Assembly: GCF_009905375.1 (NCBI RefSeq)
Contig: NC_133650.1
Coordinates: 67,087,669 to 67,151,668 of the forward strand
Reading direction: 5' to 3'
From: Apium graveolens
Taxonomy: Eukaryota > Streptophyta > Magnoliopsida > Apiales > Apiaceae
Length of the DNA stretch: 64,000 bases
The notes beneath the pieces are model-generated. The model did no database searches. It saw only the letters and a program-made list of their open reading frames with translations, and was not told the DNA's origin. Below, in pieces: positions 32,843 to 45,232 of this stretch (its first letter is position 1; every line of letters begins with the position of its first letter). The translations under genes were made by a program, and so were the position numbers.

Positions 32843-35800
32843 TCATCTTCTGATCTCTCTGATGTCAGGAGTTGTTCTGAGATAGTTCTTCAACAAACAT
32901 TTCTCAGCATATCTAAGTTCATCAATCATCCTCCTTTTAGCATCTTTAAGCTCTACAGTATCTTCACCAATTTGAAAGATTGCAGCCCTGAGATCATTAA
33001 TCTTAGCTTTTCTTATATCCTGATCCAGTCTGATTAAATATGCTTTATCAGACTCAAGATTGAATTCCACAGCCCTGTAACCCAGAAAGGTAGTTATAAT
33101 CTTAGCAGTGTTGGGCTTCATTTCAACTATATCACCCTTGTGATCTCTGTACTTTGGAAGATATGTGCTGTCAGACTTAACAGAATAAAGTCTTTTCTGT
33201 CTCTGAATCTGATCCTTCAAATAGTTTGCAGCACTTTCTGTTAATCTGTCATTCACTTGAAGTAAGAATAGTACATGCTCCAGTTCTTCAAAATACTTCA
33301 ATGGAATGGCATTTTGCCTTATATGATAAACCCTACCATCTGTCATTAAGTACAACAAGATGTGTTCTTTCAAGTAGGTATGGTAAACCATTTATACAGA
33401 TTCCAGTTGATTCAATCTCTCAGGAGTTGCTCCAATACCTGGTTCACTCAAGCAAGTTGGATCATTGGTAGTGTTCTGTATTCTTCTTTCATCAGCACTT
33501 CCCAATCCAGTTTTATCTCTTACTTCCTTTCCAGTAACTACTTTTGCTTCAAAACCACTTGCAGCAGTCTTCAAAGGTTGAGTCTGTTTTGCTTTAGTGA
33601 ATCCTGGTAGGAGTGTCTTTGATTTATCTTCTGATATCAAGTTAACTTGAGCTATGTCAGAGGTTACTTGCTTCTTCGAAATATCAGAACTTACTATCTC
33701 TTGACTCTGAACAACTTGAGCCATGTCAGAGGTTGTTTTAGAAACTTTTCTTGAAGTCAGAGCAAGATCATCCTTTTTATCAGTGATTTCTTCATTTTCA
33801 GGAGGCACATAAACCTTGATAGGTTCACCAACTTTTTCTTTACCCTTGGATCTTGGATCTATGTGCGGTTGTGATTTAGTCAATGTTGCTTCAGTATTTG
33901 TCCTTTCTTTTATCACAATGCCTTTGAGTTTTGGAAGTGTCTTTTTACCAAAAGCTTCAAATTTAGATGTGACTTTTTCTGATTTAAGTCTGGCTTCTTC
34001 TTCTATTAAACTCTCCAAGTCCATTCCTGGATTTTCCTGAAGAAATAACTGTCTTGACATTTCTTCATCAAGATCTAAAAGTTCATCAGAACTTATCCTT
34101 TTACCAGTAGCAGAACTAATTCTTTTTCCAGTATCAGAACTTGTCCTGTGACTTGTGATTTCAGCTTTTCTTGATAAGAAACCTCTACCTTGACTATGAC
34201 CTCTACCCATTCCAGAGTTTCCTTGGTCATCCTTTTAATCATCCTTCCCCTTCAGTGTCTTATCAGTTTTGTATTTGGACTTAATTACTTTCTCCCCCTT
34301 TTTGGCATCAGCAGGTAAGAGAAGAGAGACAAGCAATTCCACTGAGGCTTGGATTTCATTAAGTTGAGATTGCTGAGAATCTTGATTTTTCAGAATATCA
34401 TCAATTTGAGCTTGTTGTTTCTCTTGAGTCTTCTCAATATAAGCAACTCTGTCAAAGGTAGGTTGGAAGAATTTTTTCTTATCAATTTTCTGAACTTGTT
34501 CTTGCTTCATTAATTCTTCCCGTAAGTGATGTAACTCTGCATGAGTAGTTGAATGGAGACCTTGTAGATGTTTAGTACTCAATGCAGTGACTCTAAGCTG
34601 TGTTTTAAAATCATCAGTAATTAACAACTCATCAGCTTTAGTCAAGTGCTCAGCAAGATGCTGTGCAGATGGAGCACAGGTAACTGAGTTCCATTCCTTA
34701 GTCCACTCCTGTCCCGCAGGAGTTTCACTCCAAGGCACTGGTGCTTCTCTTGTAACAAACTTCGTAACAAGTTCAGATTTAAGAACAGTTTGTTGAGGAG
34801 CATGTCCTGAAGGACCTACTTCATCAGCATCTGCAGTTAGAGCAGCATCACCAGTATCTCCAGCATTTGCAGCATCTGAACTTACAGAATCAGTATCTTC
34901 TGATAAAACAACAATATGAATAGCAATGGAGGCTTCAGGATCATCCTCTAATTGCTGATCTGGTTCCAAATTCTGATCAACAGCCATATCCTGATGCTCA
35001 CCTATATTCTGATAATCAGCATCTAGATGCAGAGAAGGTGTAGTAGATAATTCTGGAGTTTGAGCAGCATCAGTAACAGGTGTTGTTGATGGATAAGTTG
35101 CTGTTGGAGCTTTTAAGTAAAGTACTTCAGGCACAACCAAGTTCTGGATATCAATATCAGCACTTGTGCCTGAATTAACAGGAGATACAGTCTTAGGAGA
35201 CACAGAAGGCGTGTTGGCCTTTTCAGTAACAGCTTCCTTAGTTGAAGTTAATGGAGAAGCAGGGGCCTTTGCAGAAACTGGTTCTTGGGAGATCAGAGAT
35301 TCCTGATCCCCTTCCTTAGCTGCTGCTTCCTCATCATCTGAAACTGGCCTTTTTGCCCTCTGTTTCTTGTATCTCTTTGAAGATATGGATTCCTTGGGAG
35401 TTTCATCAACAGTCATTCTTCTAAGCCTTTTGAGAAGCCTAGATCCCCCAATTGCAGAAATCTTCTGAGAAGGAACTTTCTCAGCTTCTTTATTAACAGG
35501 TTCTGAAGTAGAAACTTGTTCCTCACTATCAGATTCATCTCTCAAAACAATCCTCCTTCTCTTCTGAGGTGTTTGAGAAATAGTCTTTGTCCTCTTAGCC
35601 TTGGAAGATGAAGGCTTCACAGTGGGTGCTGAGGATGAAGGTTGAACTGTCTGTGAAGTGGAGAGATATGATTTGAGATATTGTCTGAGGGTAGGTTGAG
35701 TAGTATGAGTGGTATGTTCTGATGGTTGCTGTGTTGTTTGGGAGGTGGTGCTTGGTTGGACATCAGGATAAACAGATCTGTAGGTATCAGGATCAGCATT

Positions 35801-36589
35801 TACTAAGATTTGTTTTACAGATTGAGGAATCTTTAAGGGTCTAAGCACCCTTTTCTTAAGATCAGCATTTACTAGGTCATTAAAAGCCCATTTTGCAATT
35901 TTGAATGGTGAAATTAAGGTACTGGCTAATTGAGGGGGATTAGTACAGTAAAAGTTATATATAAGCTGACAGAATCTAGCAAAATAAACTACATTTCTGT
36001 CTTCTGTCATCCTATCCCCTATGAAACCTATCACAGCATTTGCAAAATCGAAATGAGTTTGGTTAATGATTGCATACCCGATGTGCTGACTCATTATAGG
36101 GATTGCATCAAAGTTGGAACACTTGTTCCCAAAAGCTTTGGTGATGCAGTCGAAGAAGAAGCTCCATTCCTTTCTGATATGAGCCCGTTTCAACTGCCCA
36201 AGCTTAGCCAAACTCTGCTCATACCCCAAACTTGCCATTAACTCCTGAAGAGGTGATTCCTCTGGGGTTGAGAAAGTACATCCTTCTGGTAAATAGAGAG
36301 CCTTTCGAATTGTACCAGGAGTTACCACATGTGTAGAATCATCCACTTCGAAAACAATACTGGGAGTACCATGTGTACCACCATTATCAAAGTGCCCAGT
36401 CCGCCAAAATGTCAGAACTTGTTGGCTTGAAAAGACTGAAGGCTGGGTCAATGCATACCCAATTTCACTGTGTGCAAGAAGATCTTGCACAAAATGCAAC
36501 TTAGATGGAGCTTCGGCATGATCTAGAATTACAGCATAGTTATTTGGAACAAATTTAGCTCCATCAATGATCAAATCCTTAGGTGCCAT
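32843..36589 (-). pseudogene. E2 long accessory ORF, nearly intact
   Basis: One reading frame of about 1,249 codons starts at MAPKDLIIDGAKFVPNN (36589). It is open for 784 codons to a TAA at 34235, then open again apart from a TAA at 33392. The N-terminal 230 residues are conserved between copies (FVQDLLAHSEIGYALTQP, KEWSFFFDCITKAFGNKCSN). A Ser/Thr/Gln/Pro-rich middle holds basic clusters (KAKRTK, QKRRR). A coiled-coil-like segment lies at about 660-750, and the C-terminal part contains ELLDLDEEMSRQLFLQENPG and GRVYHIRQNAIPLKYFEELEH. No signal peptide or membrane segment is seen, so env-like is a positional label only. Function unknown. Confidence 0.72.
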
Positions 36590-36741
36590 GAAAATAATCG
36601 AGATTTAAGAGTGCCTGTTAGGTGTTTGATAGAATGTCTATATAAAAAACCAACGTCAGGAGAAGAAAGAGAGTACAAGCAAATAGAGAGATAAAGTAGA
36701 AAAGTGAATAAAAGATTAAAAAAAAAATCCTCTCTCTGTCT

Positions 36742-36749
36742 TACTTATA
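36742..36749 (-). promoter_or_regulatory. TATA-like box ahead of the E2 accessory ORF
   Basis: TATAAGTA on the minus strand lies about 155 nt upstream of the ATG and is followed by a pyrimidine-rich leader. E3 has it at the same distance (45225-45232), and E4 keeps it at about 57297-57304. Confidence 0.45.
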
Positions 36750-37313
36750 CTTTGAAAAAAAAATGTAACCGTTGGACACCTGTCAGACATGCAGTAATAA
36801 TGAATAGTTAATATGCACGGAAAAACAGTAATCATTACTTACCCACTTGCAGTTTTTCAAGGAAAAATCGTTCCACTTACCCAGTAATTTCATTAATCAA
36901 GGTAAATAAGTTTTAATTCAAAATTGAAACTGTTTCCACTTATTCAATTATTTTTCACTGCAACACCAATATTCTGAAAAAAAAAATTCGAGTGAGAATG
37001 ACCAAAATAAATCAAGGGAACAAGTACTGATAATGTAAAATCATAACTTAATTTAAATTAAAATTGAAATGGTCATCAGAATATGAATATTTATCAGGAT
37101 TTATCAATGCATTTCAGAACATCTCAGAGACAAGAACTTGCAAAAAAAGAAATTTCATTAATATATTAAGAGAATACATTCATGAAATTTAAATTACATC
37201 AGAACTTTTACAAGATTGTCCTAAGCTGCTAAACCTAACATCAACAGCCTTAGTCCTAGCTCAAGAAGCAGGGCAAGGCTGACGATGAAGAAAAACAGGA
37301 AGAAGAAACTAAA
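36750..37313 (-). other. E2 spacer between small ORF and accessory ORF
   Basis: AT-rich, non-coding, and conserved in E3 (45240-45764) and partly in E4 (57305-57868). It includes the GTTGGACACCTGTCAGACATG block just upstream of the TATA-like box. Confidence 0.5.
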
Positions 37314-37583
37314 TCAATTCTTCTTCCTACTCTCGACAAACAGAATAGCGAGTCGTATGATTCGCTCTTACTGGCGAAGAGCTTCCAGCCTTTCCTCCTC
37401 CAATCGCTCCAGATGGCGATGATAATCCATGTAGAAGAATAGGAGGTGGGTGAGTACCTCCTGGGGAACTGAGTCCCATATCTCATCAGAAATGGCAGTG
37501 ACGTGCCATTCCTGCTGCCAGGCTTCACAGCTCAGCTCCATGTTGAATGTTTCATAGTTCAAAAACATATTGTAATTGACCAT
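37314..37583 (-). pseudogene. E2 small accessory ORF (one premature stop)
   Basis: This 90-codon frame begins MVNYNMFLNYETFNMELS with a good start context (ACACCATGG). A TAA at 37368-37370 replaces a Gln codon present in E3. The product is acidic and helical with aromatic residues near the start, then LLFFYMDYHRHLERLEEERLE and a C-terminal ERIIRLAILFVES block. It is homologous to E3 45765-46040 and more distantly to E4 57869-58108. Not recognised in any family. Confidence 0.55.
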
Positions 37584-37660
37584 GGTGTTATTGATATAAA
37601 GAAAATGGAGATGAGTTTTGTGATAAAAGAGTTGATGTGAAGGCTGATGTGAAGTGGTTG

Positions 37661-37730
37661 TTTATATAGGCAAAAGAATGCCAGGAGACGCAAGGAAATT
37701 CAATGCTGACAGGTAGAATTAATTCTACCT
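37661..37730 (-). promoter_or_regulatory. TATA box and palindrome ahead of the E2 small ORF
   Basis: TATATAAA (37661-37668) lies 78 nt upstream of the ATG. A perfect 20-bp palindrome, AGGTAGAATT and its complement, lies at 37711-37730, about 43 bp further upstream. The block GCGTCTCCTGGCATTC between them is kept in all three copies. Confidence 0.5.
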
Positions 37731-39005
37731 CATCTCCCTAGACTGGGAAGATGAAAAACAGTTATTGGAAGTGTAAGTCAGGGTTTAATGCGCACAAGTA
37801 ACAAGTAAACATTGCTGTACATGTACATGAACCACTTTCCCTAATTATTTTGACTGTTAATATTCTACCCAAACATGGTCTGATTTAAAATGAAACTGTT
37901 TGTTGATTTTATCCATAAATAAGTCAAGTAAAAGATCAGATTATAATTATCAGAACTTAGACTTATATCAGAACTTGACAGTTATCAGAACATGATTTCT
38001 TAACTCGAAAAATGAATGCCTATCTTAGTAAGTCCTCACACAAATTCTGATATAGATTCTTCAGAACTTAATCATCAGAACGTGAAATCAGAACTTGTCC
38101 TCAGAATTTGTGTAATGTGACACAGAAACTGTTCATCTAAAATAACATAGATCACCACAGCAATTTTCATCATTCATATAGAGTGTTTAGTGTGTGCATT
38201 AAGCTAAATATCAGACAAAAAGTAAAGTCTGATTCACTTCAGTATATCTTAGAAATAAGGCATAACTAAAACTTTACTAAAAACCTGTCATTATTCTGAA
38301 ACCTACAATTGAATGAGTTCATGCTTGAGTCCTCCTCAACTATTTTGTGCTAATTTTGTGTATCTTTTTAAATTCCATTTTACAGTGGCTTCTCAGTGTA
38401 AGTGAGTCACGACTGCTTATCAGAATTTATGCTATTATCAGAGTATTTCTCCAGTAATCATAGAGTGTGAAAAGTCACTAAGAAAATATTTTGCTTTTCT
38501 GATGTATATTTACTTAATACCAGCAATGCACTTGGGTCGTCCCTTCCACATTTGTACTCTAGATCTCAAAGGAGTACCTGAATTTTAATCCTTGATTCTA
38601 TTCTTTTTTTTTATAAGAGAGGTTTATCAGTACTTAGTACATTCAACAGATTTACTAGCATTAACAGATGAGAAGCATTATTCTAGTTTGTGACTTAGTA
38701 ATAAGATAGACAAAGTAAACTCAACTAAGCTCAATATCAGAATTTGCTTGTGTCAAAACATTTCCACAGAAATAATTACTTCTAACATGGGATCCCTAGT
38801 TTATTGAAGACTACTAGGTCAGCATCTAGCACAGGTATCCTCATGGGATTGAATAGTTACATAAACAGACATATCATTTTCAGAGTTTAGAAACTTACAT
38901 CAGACAACAGTCAGTACTTAAGCAAATTTTCAATTAAGCACAGAATACACAATGAGAGTAATTTCTGTAAATACTGATCATAAAGTTTGATACATCAGAA
39001 CAAAA
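37731..39005 (-). other. E2 spacer between pol and small ORF
   Basis: About 1.3 kb of non-coding sequence, conserved in E3 (46218-47468) and E4 (58262-59534). It has many scattered ATCAGAACTT-like decamers and no ORF. Confidence 0.55.
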
Positions 39006-39850
39006 CTAAGCAGATTTAGAGAAAGAACCTGAAACCATTCCAAGTTCATTTACCAATCTTGTAAAAGTAGCTTCACACAGTGGTTTTGTGAAGATATCTG
39101 CTAGTTGTTGATCTGTTGGAACAAAGTGCAATTCCACTGTACCTTCATCCACATGTTCCCTGATGAAGTGGTACCTGATGCTGATGTGCTTTGTCATAGA
39201 GTGTTGAACTGGATTACCTGTCATAGCAATATCACTTTGATTATCACAGTAAATAGGGATTTTGAAATATGTTAACCCATAATCCAGTAACTGATTCTTC
39301 ATCCAAAGAATCTGTGCACAACAGCCTCCTGCAGCAATGTACTCTGCTTCTGCAGTTGATGTGGAAATTGACTTTTATTTCTTGGTAAACCAAGAAACCA
39401 ATCTGCCTCCAAGAAATTGGCAGCTTCCACTTGTGCTTTTCCTGTCAATTTTGCAACCTGCAAAATCTGCATATGAGTAACCTATTAGTTTAAAATCTGA
39501 TTCTCTGGGATACCACAATCCCAGATCAGCTGTTCCCTTAAGATACTTGAAAATTCTTTTCACAGCTGTTAAGTGAGGTTCTCTTGGATCTGCTTGAAAT
39601 CTTGCACAAAGACAGGTAGCATACATGATATCAGGTCTACTAGCAGTTAGATAGAGTAGAGAGCCAATCATACCTCTATAATCAGTAATATCTACTGATT
39701 TACCAGTATCCTTGTCCAGTTTTGTTGCAGTGGCCATGGGAGTGGATGCACTTGAACAATCCTGCATTCCAAATTTCTTCAGCAAGTTTCTGGTGTACTT
39801 AGTTTGACAAATAAAAGTGCCTTCTTCATTCTGCTTGACTTGAAGGCCCA
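39006..39850 (-). pseudogene. E2 pol remnant: end of RT and RNase H
   Basis: From about 39845 it reads KQNEEGTFICQTKYTRNLLK, SSASTPMATATKLDKD, GSLLYLTASRPDIMYA and the RNase H start YADFAGCKIDRKSTSG. A stop at 39375 follows WFTKK. The frame then continues to CDNQSDIAMTG, HISIRYHFIREHV and QLADIFTKPL. These are the copia RT thumb and RNase H blocks. In DNQSDIAM, Asp replaces the Ala of DNQSAIAM. The RT active site lies in the missing part. Confidence 0.8.
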
Positions 39851-40565
39851 CTTGCAATATACCACAATAAAGAGCAGAAGCACTTGCCTTATCAACTTGC
39901 TTTTATTCTACTTGTACTTGTCTACTGGTTCCCACTCACTGATCACTTGCTTTCCCTTTCTACATCTCGATTCCTCTATTAAATATCACATTTATTTATC
40001 AATACTACTTCTCATCTCGTTCTATTCATTACAAGCTTCTAACTACACTTCGTTTCACCCAAATCCGACGTACGGATTGAAAGTTACAGCAAAAACGGTC
40101 AAACAATGCACATACAGTCATATTATACATCAATCAGATCACATATAGCACATAGCACGTAATATATTCAATCAAAATAATGTTTCAAAGAACAATCGGG
40201 GTCAAATTGATTTTCCAGGTATTTAATATGAATTTTTGAACATTTTTCGGAATTAAAACGGGTCTCTAAATCACTTTATAATTAAATAACAGTGTTCGAA
40301 CACCCGAATCTGACTTTAAAATAATTTGATAATAATTATCGAGCTTTGAAAATAATCTTAAATAATATTTTAAATCTCGAAACTATTTTTCAGGATTTTT
40401 AAATCAAAAAGAATAATTAAATCTAACTATTAAATCAATTAAAATCAGTTAATAATTAATTAGATTAATTAATCAATTAATATTAAATAAATTGATTAAT
40501 TAAAATAATTAAAAACTAATTAAAATAATTAATAAAATAAATCAAATTTTATTTTTAAGTAAATA
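39851..40565. repeat. AT-rich fragment, possibly a Ty3/gypsy LTR piece
   Basis: This is unrelated to the SIRE-like elements. It contains ACTTCGTTTCACCCAAATCC and GACGTACGGATTGAAAGTTA, which resemble blocks of chromovirus LTRs in asterids, then a long run of AATTAAT-rich sequence. It continues for 36 bp at 52713-52748 after E3. Ends are not defined. Confidence 0.35.
40561..40565. other. Target-site duplication of E3, left copy
   Basis: AAATA, identical to 52708-52712. A perfect 5-bp duplication, as made by copia integrases. Confidence 0.85.
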
Positions 40566-41179
40566 TGTTAGGTCACACACACACTGTAGAGGGGGTGAAT
40601 ACAGTGTATAGTACACTCAAATCGAACTTTAAGAACTTAAGTAACAGAAAACAAACTTTATTGAAACAATAAACTCTGTTACAGTATGGAACTGTTACCT
40701 CTCAGTGATGAACAAATATCACGAGAGCTGCTAGGGTTACAATGAATAATCTTCTCTAATAATGATAACACTTATAGTCTAAACCCTATGTCTGTGTTTA
40801 TATACTACACAGTTACAAGATAATCGCTAATTGATATGGAATATAATTCTGCTTCCTAAAATATATCAATCAGATATCTTTTCTTCCAAGTATTCCATTC
40901 TTCACGGAATTCTTTCTTCATGCATATCTCTTCTTATGTTTATCTCAATCTTCTTTCCTTTAATCAGCTACTGTCCTTATCTGATTATCCTTCAGCACTT
41001 AAGTTCTGATATCTATCTTCTGATGATTATCTCCTGATAACATACGTACTGATATCCTTAAGTCCTGACTTCCAGTATAAGTACTGATCAACAGTTAAGT
41101 ACTGATTTATCCTGTTCAGTAAGATCTGAAAACTAAACATAAAACATATTAGCCATGACATTATCAAATATATCTAACA
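40566..41179 (-). repeat. E3 3' LTR
   Basis: The 614-bp LTR runs from TGTTAGGTCACAC to ATCTAACA, with about 98.7 percent identity to 52094-52707 by eye. The U3 half (about 40960-41130 on the plus strand) is packed with TCAGNACTTA-type repeats on the minus strand. Confidence 0.93.
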
Positions 41180-41194
41180 ATCTCCCCCAACTTG
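41180..41194 (-). promoter_or_regulatory. E3 polypurine tract
   Basis: Minus-strand CAAGTTGGGGGAGAT abuts the 3' LTR and primes plus-strand DNA synthesis. Confidence 0.82.
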
Positions 41195-41387
41195 TAAATT
41201 AACATAATATACAAGTTTAACAGATATTTGATGATGTCAAAAACATTAAGTACAAATGTATGAGAATTAGACTAGATAACTACAACTTACAGTCCTTAAA
41301 GTTTTTACCAATTTCAACTTCTGATAATAACTTCAGTCTGTATAAATATCAGAATTTAAGCAGTTGTAGATCTTCGACTTGGCTTCT

Positions 41388-44300
41388 TCATTTTCTGATC
41401 TCTCTAATGTCAGGAGTTGTTCTGAGATAGTTCTTCAACAAACATTTCTCAGCATATCTTAGTTCATCAATCATTCTCCTTTTAACATCTTTAAGCTCTG
41501 CAGTATCTTCACCAGTTTGAAAGATTGCAGCTCTGAGATCATTGATCTTTGCTTTTCTCAACTCCTGATTTAGTCTTATAACATAAGCTTTGTCAGACTC
41601 TAGATTGAATTCAAGTCCCTTAATACCAAGATACGTTCTGATCTGTGCAGTATTAGGCTTCATATCAACAATATCACCATTGTGATCTCTGTACTTTGGA
41701 ACATATATGCTGTCAGACTTAACAGAATAAAGCCTTTTCTGTCTCTGAATCTGTTTTTTTAAGTAGTTTGTAGCAGTCCCTGTTATTCTGTCATCCACTT
41801 GAAGTAAGAAAAGTACATGCTCCAATTCTTCAAAATACTTCAATAGAATGGCATTTTGTCTTATATGATAAACCCTACCATCTATCATGAAATACAACAT
41901 GATATATTCTTTCAAGTAGGTATGGTAAACCATCTGTACAGATTCCAGTTGATTCAATCTCTCTGGAGTTGCTCCAATACCTGGTCCACTCAAGGAAGTT
42001 GGATCATTGGTAGTGTTGTGTACTCTTCTTTCATCAGCACTTCCCAATCCAGTTTTATCTCTAGCTTCCTTTCCAGTAACTACTCTTGCTTCAAAACCAC
42101 TTGCAGCAGTCTTCAAAGATTGAGTCTGTTTTGCTTTAGTGAATCCTGGTAGGAGTGTCTTTGATCTATTTTCTGATATCAAGTTAACTTGAGCTCTGTC
42201 AGAGGTTACTTGCTTCTTCTGAATATCAGAACTTACAATTTCTTGTCTCTGAACAACTTGAGCCATGTCAGAGGTTGTTTTAAAAACTTTTCTTGAAGTC
42301 AGAGCAAGATCATCTTTTTCATCAGCAATTTCTTCTTCCTCAGGAGGTACATAAACCTTGATAGGTTCACCAACCTTTTCTTTACCCTTGGATCTTGGAT
42401 CTATCTGTGGTTGTGATCTAGCTAATGTTGCTTCAGTATGTGTCCTTTCTTTGATCACAATGCCTTTAAGTTTTGGAAGTGACTTTTTACCAGAAGCTTC
42501 AGATTTAGATGTGACTTTCTCTGATTTAAGTCTGGCTTCTTCTTCCTTTAAACTTTCCAAGTCCATTCCTGGATTTTCTTGAAGAAATAACTGTCTTGAC
42601 ATTTCTTCATCAAGATCTAGAAGTTCATCAGAACTTATCCTTTTACCAGCAGCAGAACTTATTCTTTTCCCAGTATCAGAACTTGTCATGTGACTAGGTT
42701 GTCTTGATGTAAACCTTCTACCTTGACTATGACCGCTACCCATTCTAGAGTATCCTTGATCATCATTTCCATCATCCTTTCCTTGCAGTGTCTTGTTAGT
42801 TTTGCATTTGGACTTAATTACCTTCTCCCCCTTTTTGGCATCAGCAGGTAGTAAAAGAGAGATAAGTAATTCCACTGAGGATTGGATTTCAGTAAGTTGC
42901 GATTGCTGAGAAGCTTGATTTGTCAGAATGGCATCAATCTGAGCTTGTTGTTTCTCTTGAGTTTTCTCAATATAAGCAATCCTGTCAATGGTAGGTTGAA
43001 AGAACTTTTTCTTATCAAATTTCCAAACTTGTTCTTGTTTGATAAAGTTCTCCTGAATCTTGTGTAGCTCTGCATGAGTAGTTGAATGAAGACCTTGTAG
43101 ATGTTTAGTACTCAATGCAGTGACTCTAAGCTGGGTTTTTAAATCATCAGAATTTAACATTTCATCAGCTTTAGTCAAGTGCTCAGCAAGATGTATTGCA
43201 GTTGGAACACATGAAACTGAGTTCCATTCCTTAGTCCACTCCTGACCTGCAGGAGTTTCACTCCAAGGTACTGGTGCATCCCTGATAACAAACTCCTTTA
43301 CCAGTTCAGACTTAGGAAGAGTCGGTTGAGGAGTATGTCCTGAAGGACCTGCTTCATCAGCATATACAGTTGGAGTAGCTTCACCAGTATCTCCAGCATT
43401 TGCAACATCAGAACTTAAAGAATCAGTATCTTCTGATAAGACAACAGTGTGAGTAGCAATGGAGGCTTCAGCATCCTCTAATTGCTGATCTGATACTAAG
43501 TTCTGATCAACAGCCATATACTGATGCTCACCTAAAGTCTGATCATCAGCATCTTGATGCAGAGAAGGTGTTGTTGATAACTATGGAGTTTGAACAGCAT
43601 CAGTAACAGGTGTTGTGAAAGGATTATTTGCTGTTGGAGCTTCTAAAAGAAATACTTCAGACACAACCAAGTGTTGAACCTCAATATCAGCACTTGTGCC
43701 TGGATCAACAAGAGACACAGATGGTGAGTTAGCCTTGTCAGATACAGCTTCCTGAGATGTAGTTGATGGAGAAGAAGTGACTGGAGCAAATTCCTTGTCT
43801 TGTGAGATCAGAGATTCCTGATCCCCTTCCTTAGCTGCTTCCTCTTCATCATCTGAAACTGGCCTTTGTGCCCTCTGTTTCTTGTACTTCCTTGTTGATT
43901 TGGATTCCTTGGGAGTTTCAGGAACTATCATTCGTCTAAGCCTCTTGAGAAGCCTAGAACCCCCAATTTCAGAATCCTTCTGAGAAACCTCTTTCTCAGC
44001 TTCAGAAACAACAGGTTCTCGAGAAGAAACCTGTTCCTCAGAATCAGATTCATCTCTCAATACAATCTTCCTTCTCTTTTGAGATGTTTGAGGAATAGTT
44101 TTTGTCCTCTTTGGCTTGGAGGATGAGGGTTGAACAGTCTGTGAAGTAGAGAGATAGGATTTGAGATAATTCCTGAGGGTAGGTTGAGTAGAATGAGTGG
44201 TAGGTGCTGAGGATGATGGTTTTTGGGTGTTTGTGGTTGGTTGGAAATCAAAGTAAACAGATCTATAAGTATCAGGATCAGCATTTACTAGGATCTGTTT

Positions 44301-45071
44301 TACAGACTGAGGAATGTGTAATGGTCTAACCACTTTTTTCTTAGTATCAGCATTTACCAGATCATTAAAATATCATTTTGCAACTCTAAAAGGTGGGGTT
44401 GAGGAACTGACTAATTGAGGTTCATCAGTACAAAAAGTATATAGAAGTTGACAGAATCTAGTAAAATAGACAATATTTCTATTCTCTGTCATCCTATCCT
44501 CAATAAAACCAATTATTCCAGTTGCAAAATCAAAATGAGTTTGATGAATAATAGCATACCCTATGTGCTGACTCAGAATTGGGATAGCATCAAAATTCGA
44601 ACATTTGTTCCCAAAAGCTTTGGTGATGCAGTCAAAGAAGAAACTCCATTCTCTTCTGATATTAGCCCTTTTTAACTGCCCAAGCTTTGCCAAACTCTTT
44701 TCATATCCCAAATCAGCCATTAACTCCTGAAGTGCTGATTCCTCTGGAGTTGAAAAAGTACAATTTTCTGGGAGATGTAGAGCTTTGCGTATTGTACCAG
44801 GAGTGACTACATAAGATGAATCACCCACTTCAAAAACAATACTGGGAGTGCCATGTTTACCACCATCATCAAAGTGCCCAGTCCGCCAAAACGTCAGAAC
44901 TTGTTGACTCGAAAAGACTTCAGGCTGTGTTAATGCGTACCCAATCTCACTGTGTGCAAGAAGATCTTGCACAAAATGCAATTCAGATGGAGCTTCAGCA
45001 TGATCAAGAATTGCAGCATAGTTGTTTGGAACAAACTTAGCTCCATCAATGATTAAATCCTTTGGTGCCAT
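41388..45071 (-). pseudogene. E3 long accessory ORF with two stops
   Basis: A single frame of 1,228 codons begins MAPKDLIIDGAKFVPNN and is interrupted only by a TGA at 44373 (Trp in E2) and a TAG at 43581. Its architecture matches E2: a conserved N-terminal domain of about 230 residues, a low-complexity middle with SQKRRKIVLRDESDSEE, then a helical segment around MLNSDDLKTQLRVTALSTK. The last 709 codons (43517-41388) are open. They include TIDRIAYIEKTQEKQQAQID (coiled coil) and the C-terminal GRVYHIRQNAILLKYFEELE and RRMIDELRYAEKCLLKNYL blocks. No secretion signal or membrane anchor. Function unknown. Confidence 0.72.
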
Positions 45072-45224
45072 GTAAAAAAAATAAGATTCAAGTATGCCTG
45101 TTAGGTGTTTGAGATAATATCTGTATGAAAAACCAACGTGAGAAAGAAAGAGAAGGAGAGTAAAAGTAAGGAGAGAGATAAAGTATAAAGAAAATAAAAG
45201 ATTAAAGAAATCTTCTCTCTGTTG

Positions 45225-45232
45225 TACTTATA
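45225..45232 (-). promoter_or_regulatory. TATA-like box ahead of the E3 accessory ORF
   Basis: TATAAGTA on the minus strand lies about 155 nt before the ATG at 45071, the same distance as in E2. The intervening leader is rich in CTCTC and CTTT. Confidence 0.45.

Larger units (their letters stand above)
32046..39850 (-). mobile_element. E2: SIRE-like Ty1/copia element, 5'-truncated
   Basis: The minus-strand element keeps its 3' LTR, polypurine tract, accessory ORF, small ORF and the end of pol. At 39850 the sequence common to E4 ends and unrelated AT-rich DNA begins, so gag, protease, integrase and most of RT are missing. It lies inside the Athila integrase. Confidence 0.8.

Noticed and set aside
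34587..34796. Plus-strand ORFs inside E2-E4 (also at 3859, 4180, 41856, 42358, 48549, 50128, 51043)
   Set aside because: They lie antisense to copia ORFs on the minus strand and recur only because the elements are repeats.
39804..40148. 114-codon plus-strand ORF across the E2 breakpoint
   Set aside because: It spans the junction between E2 and the unrelated AT-rich fragment and has no homology.
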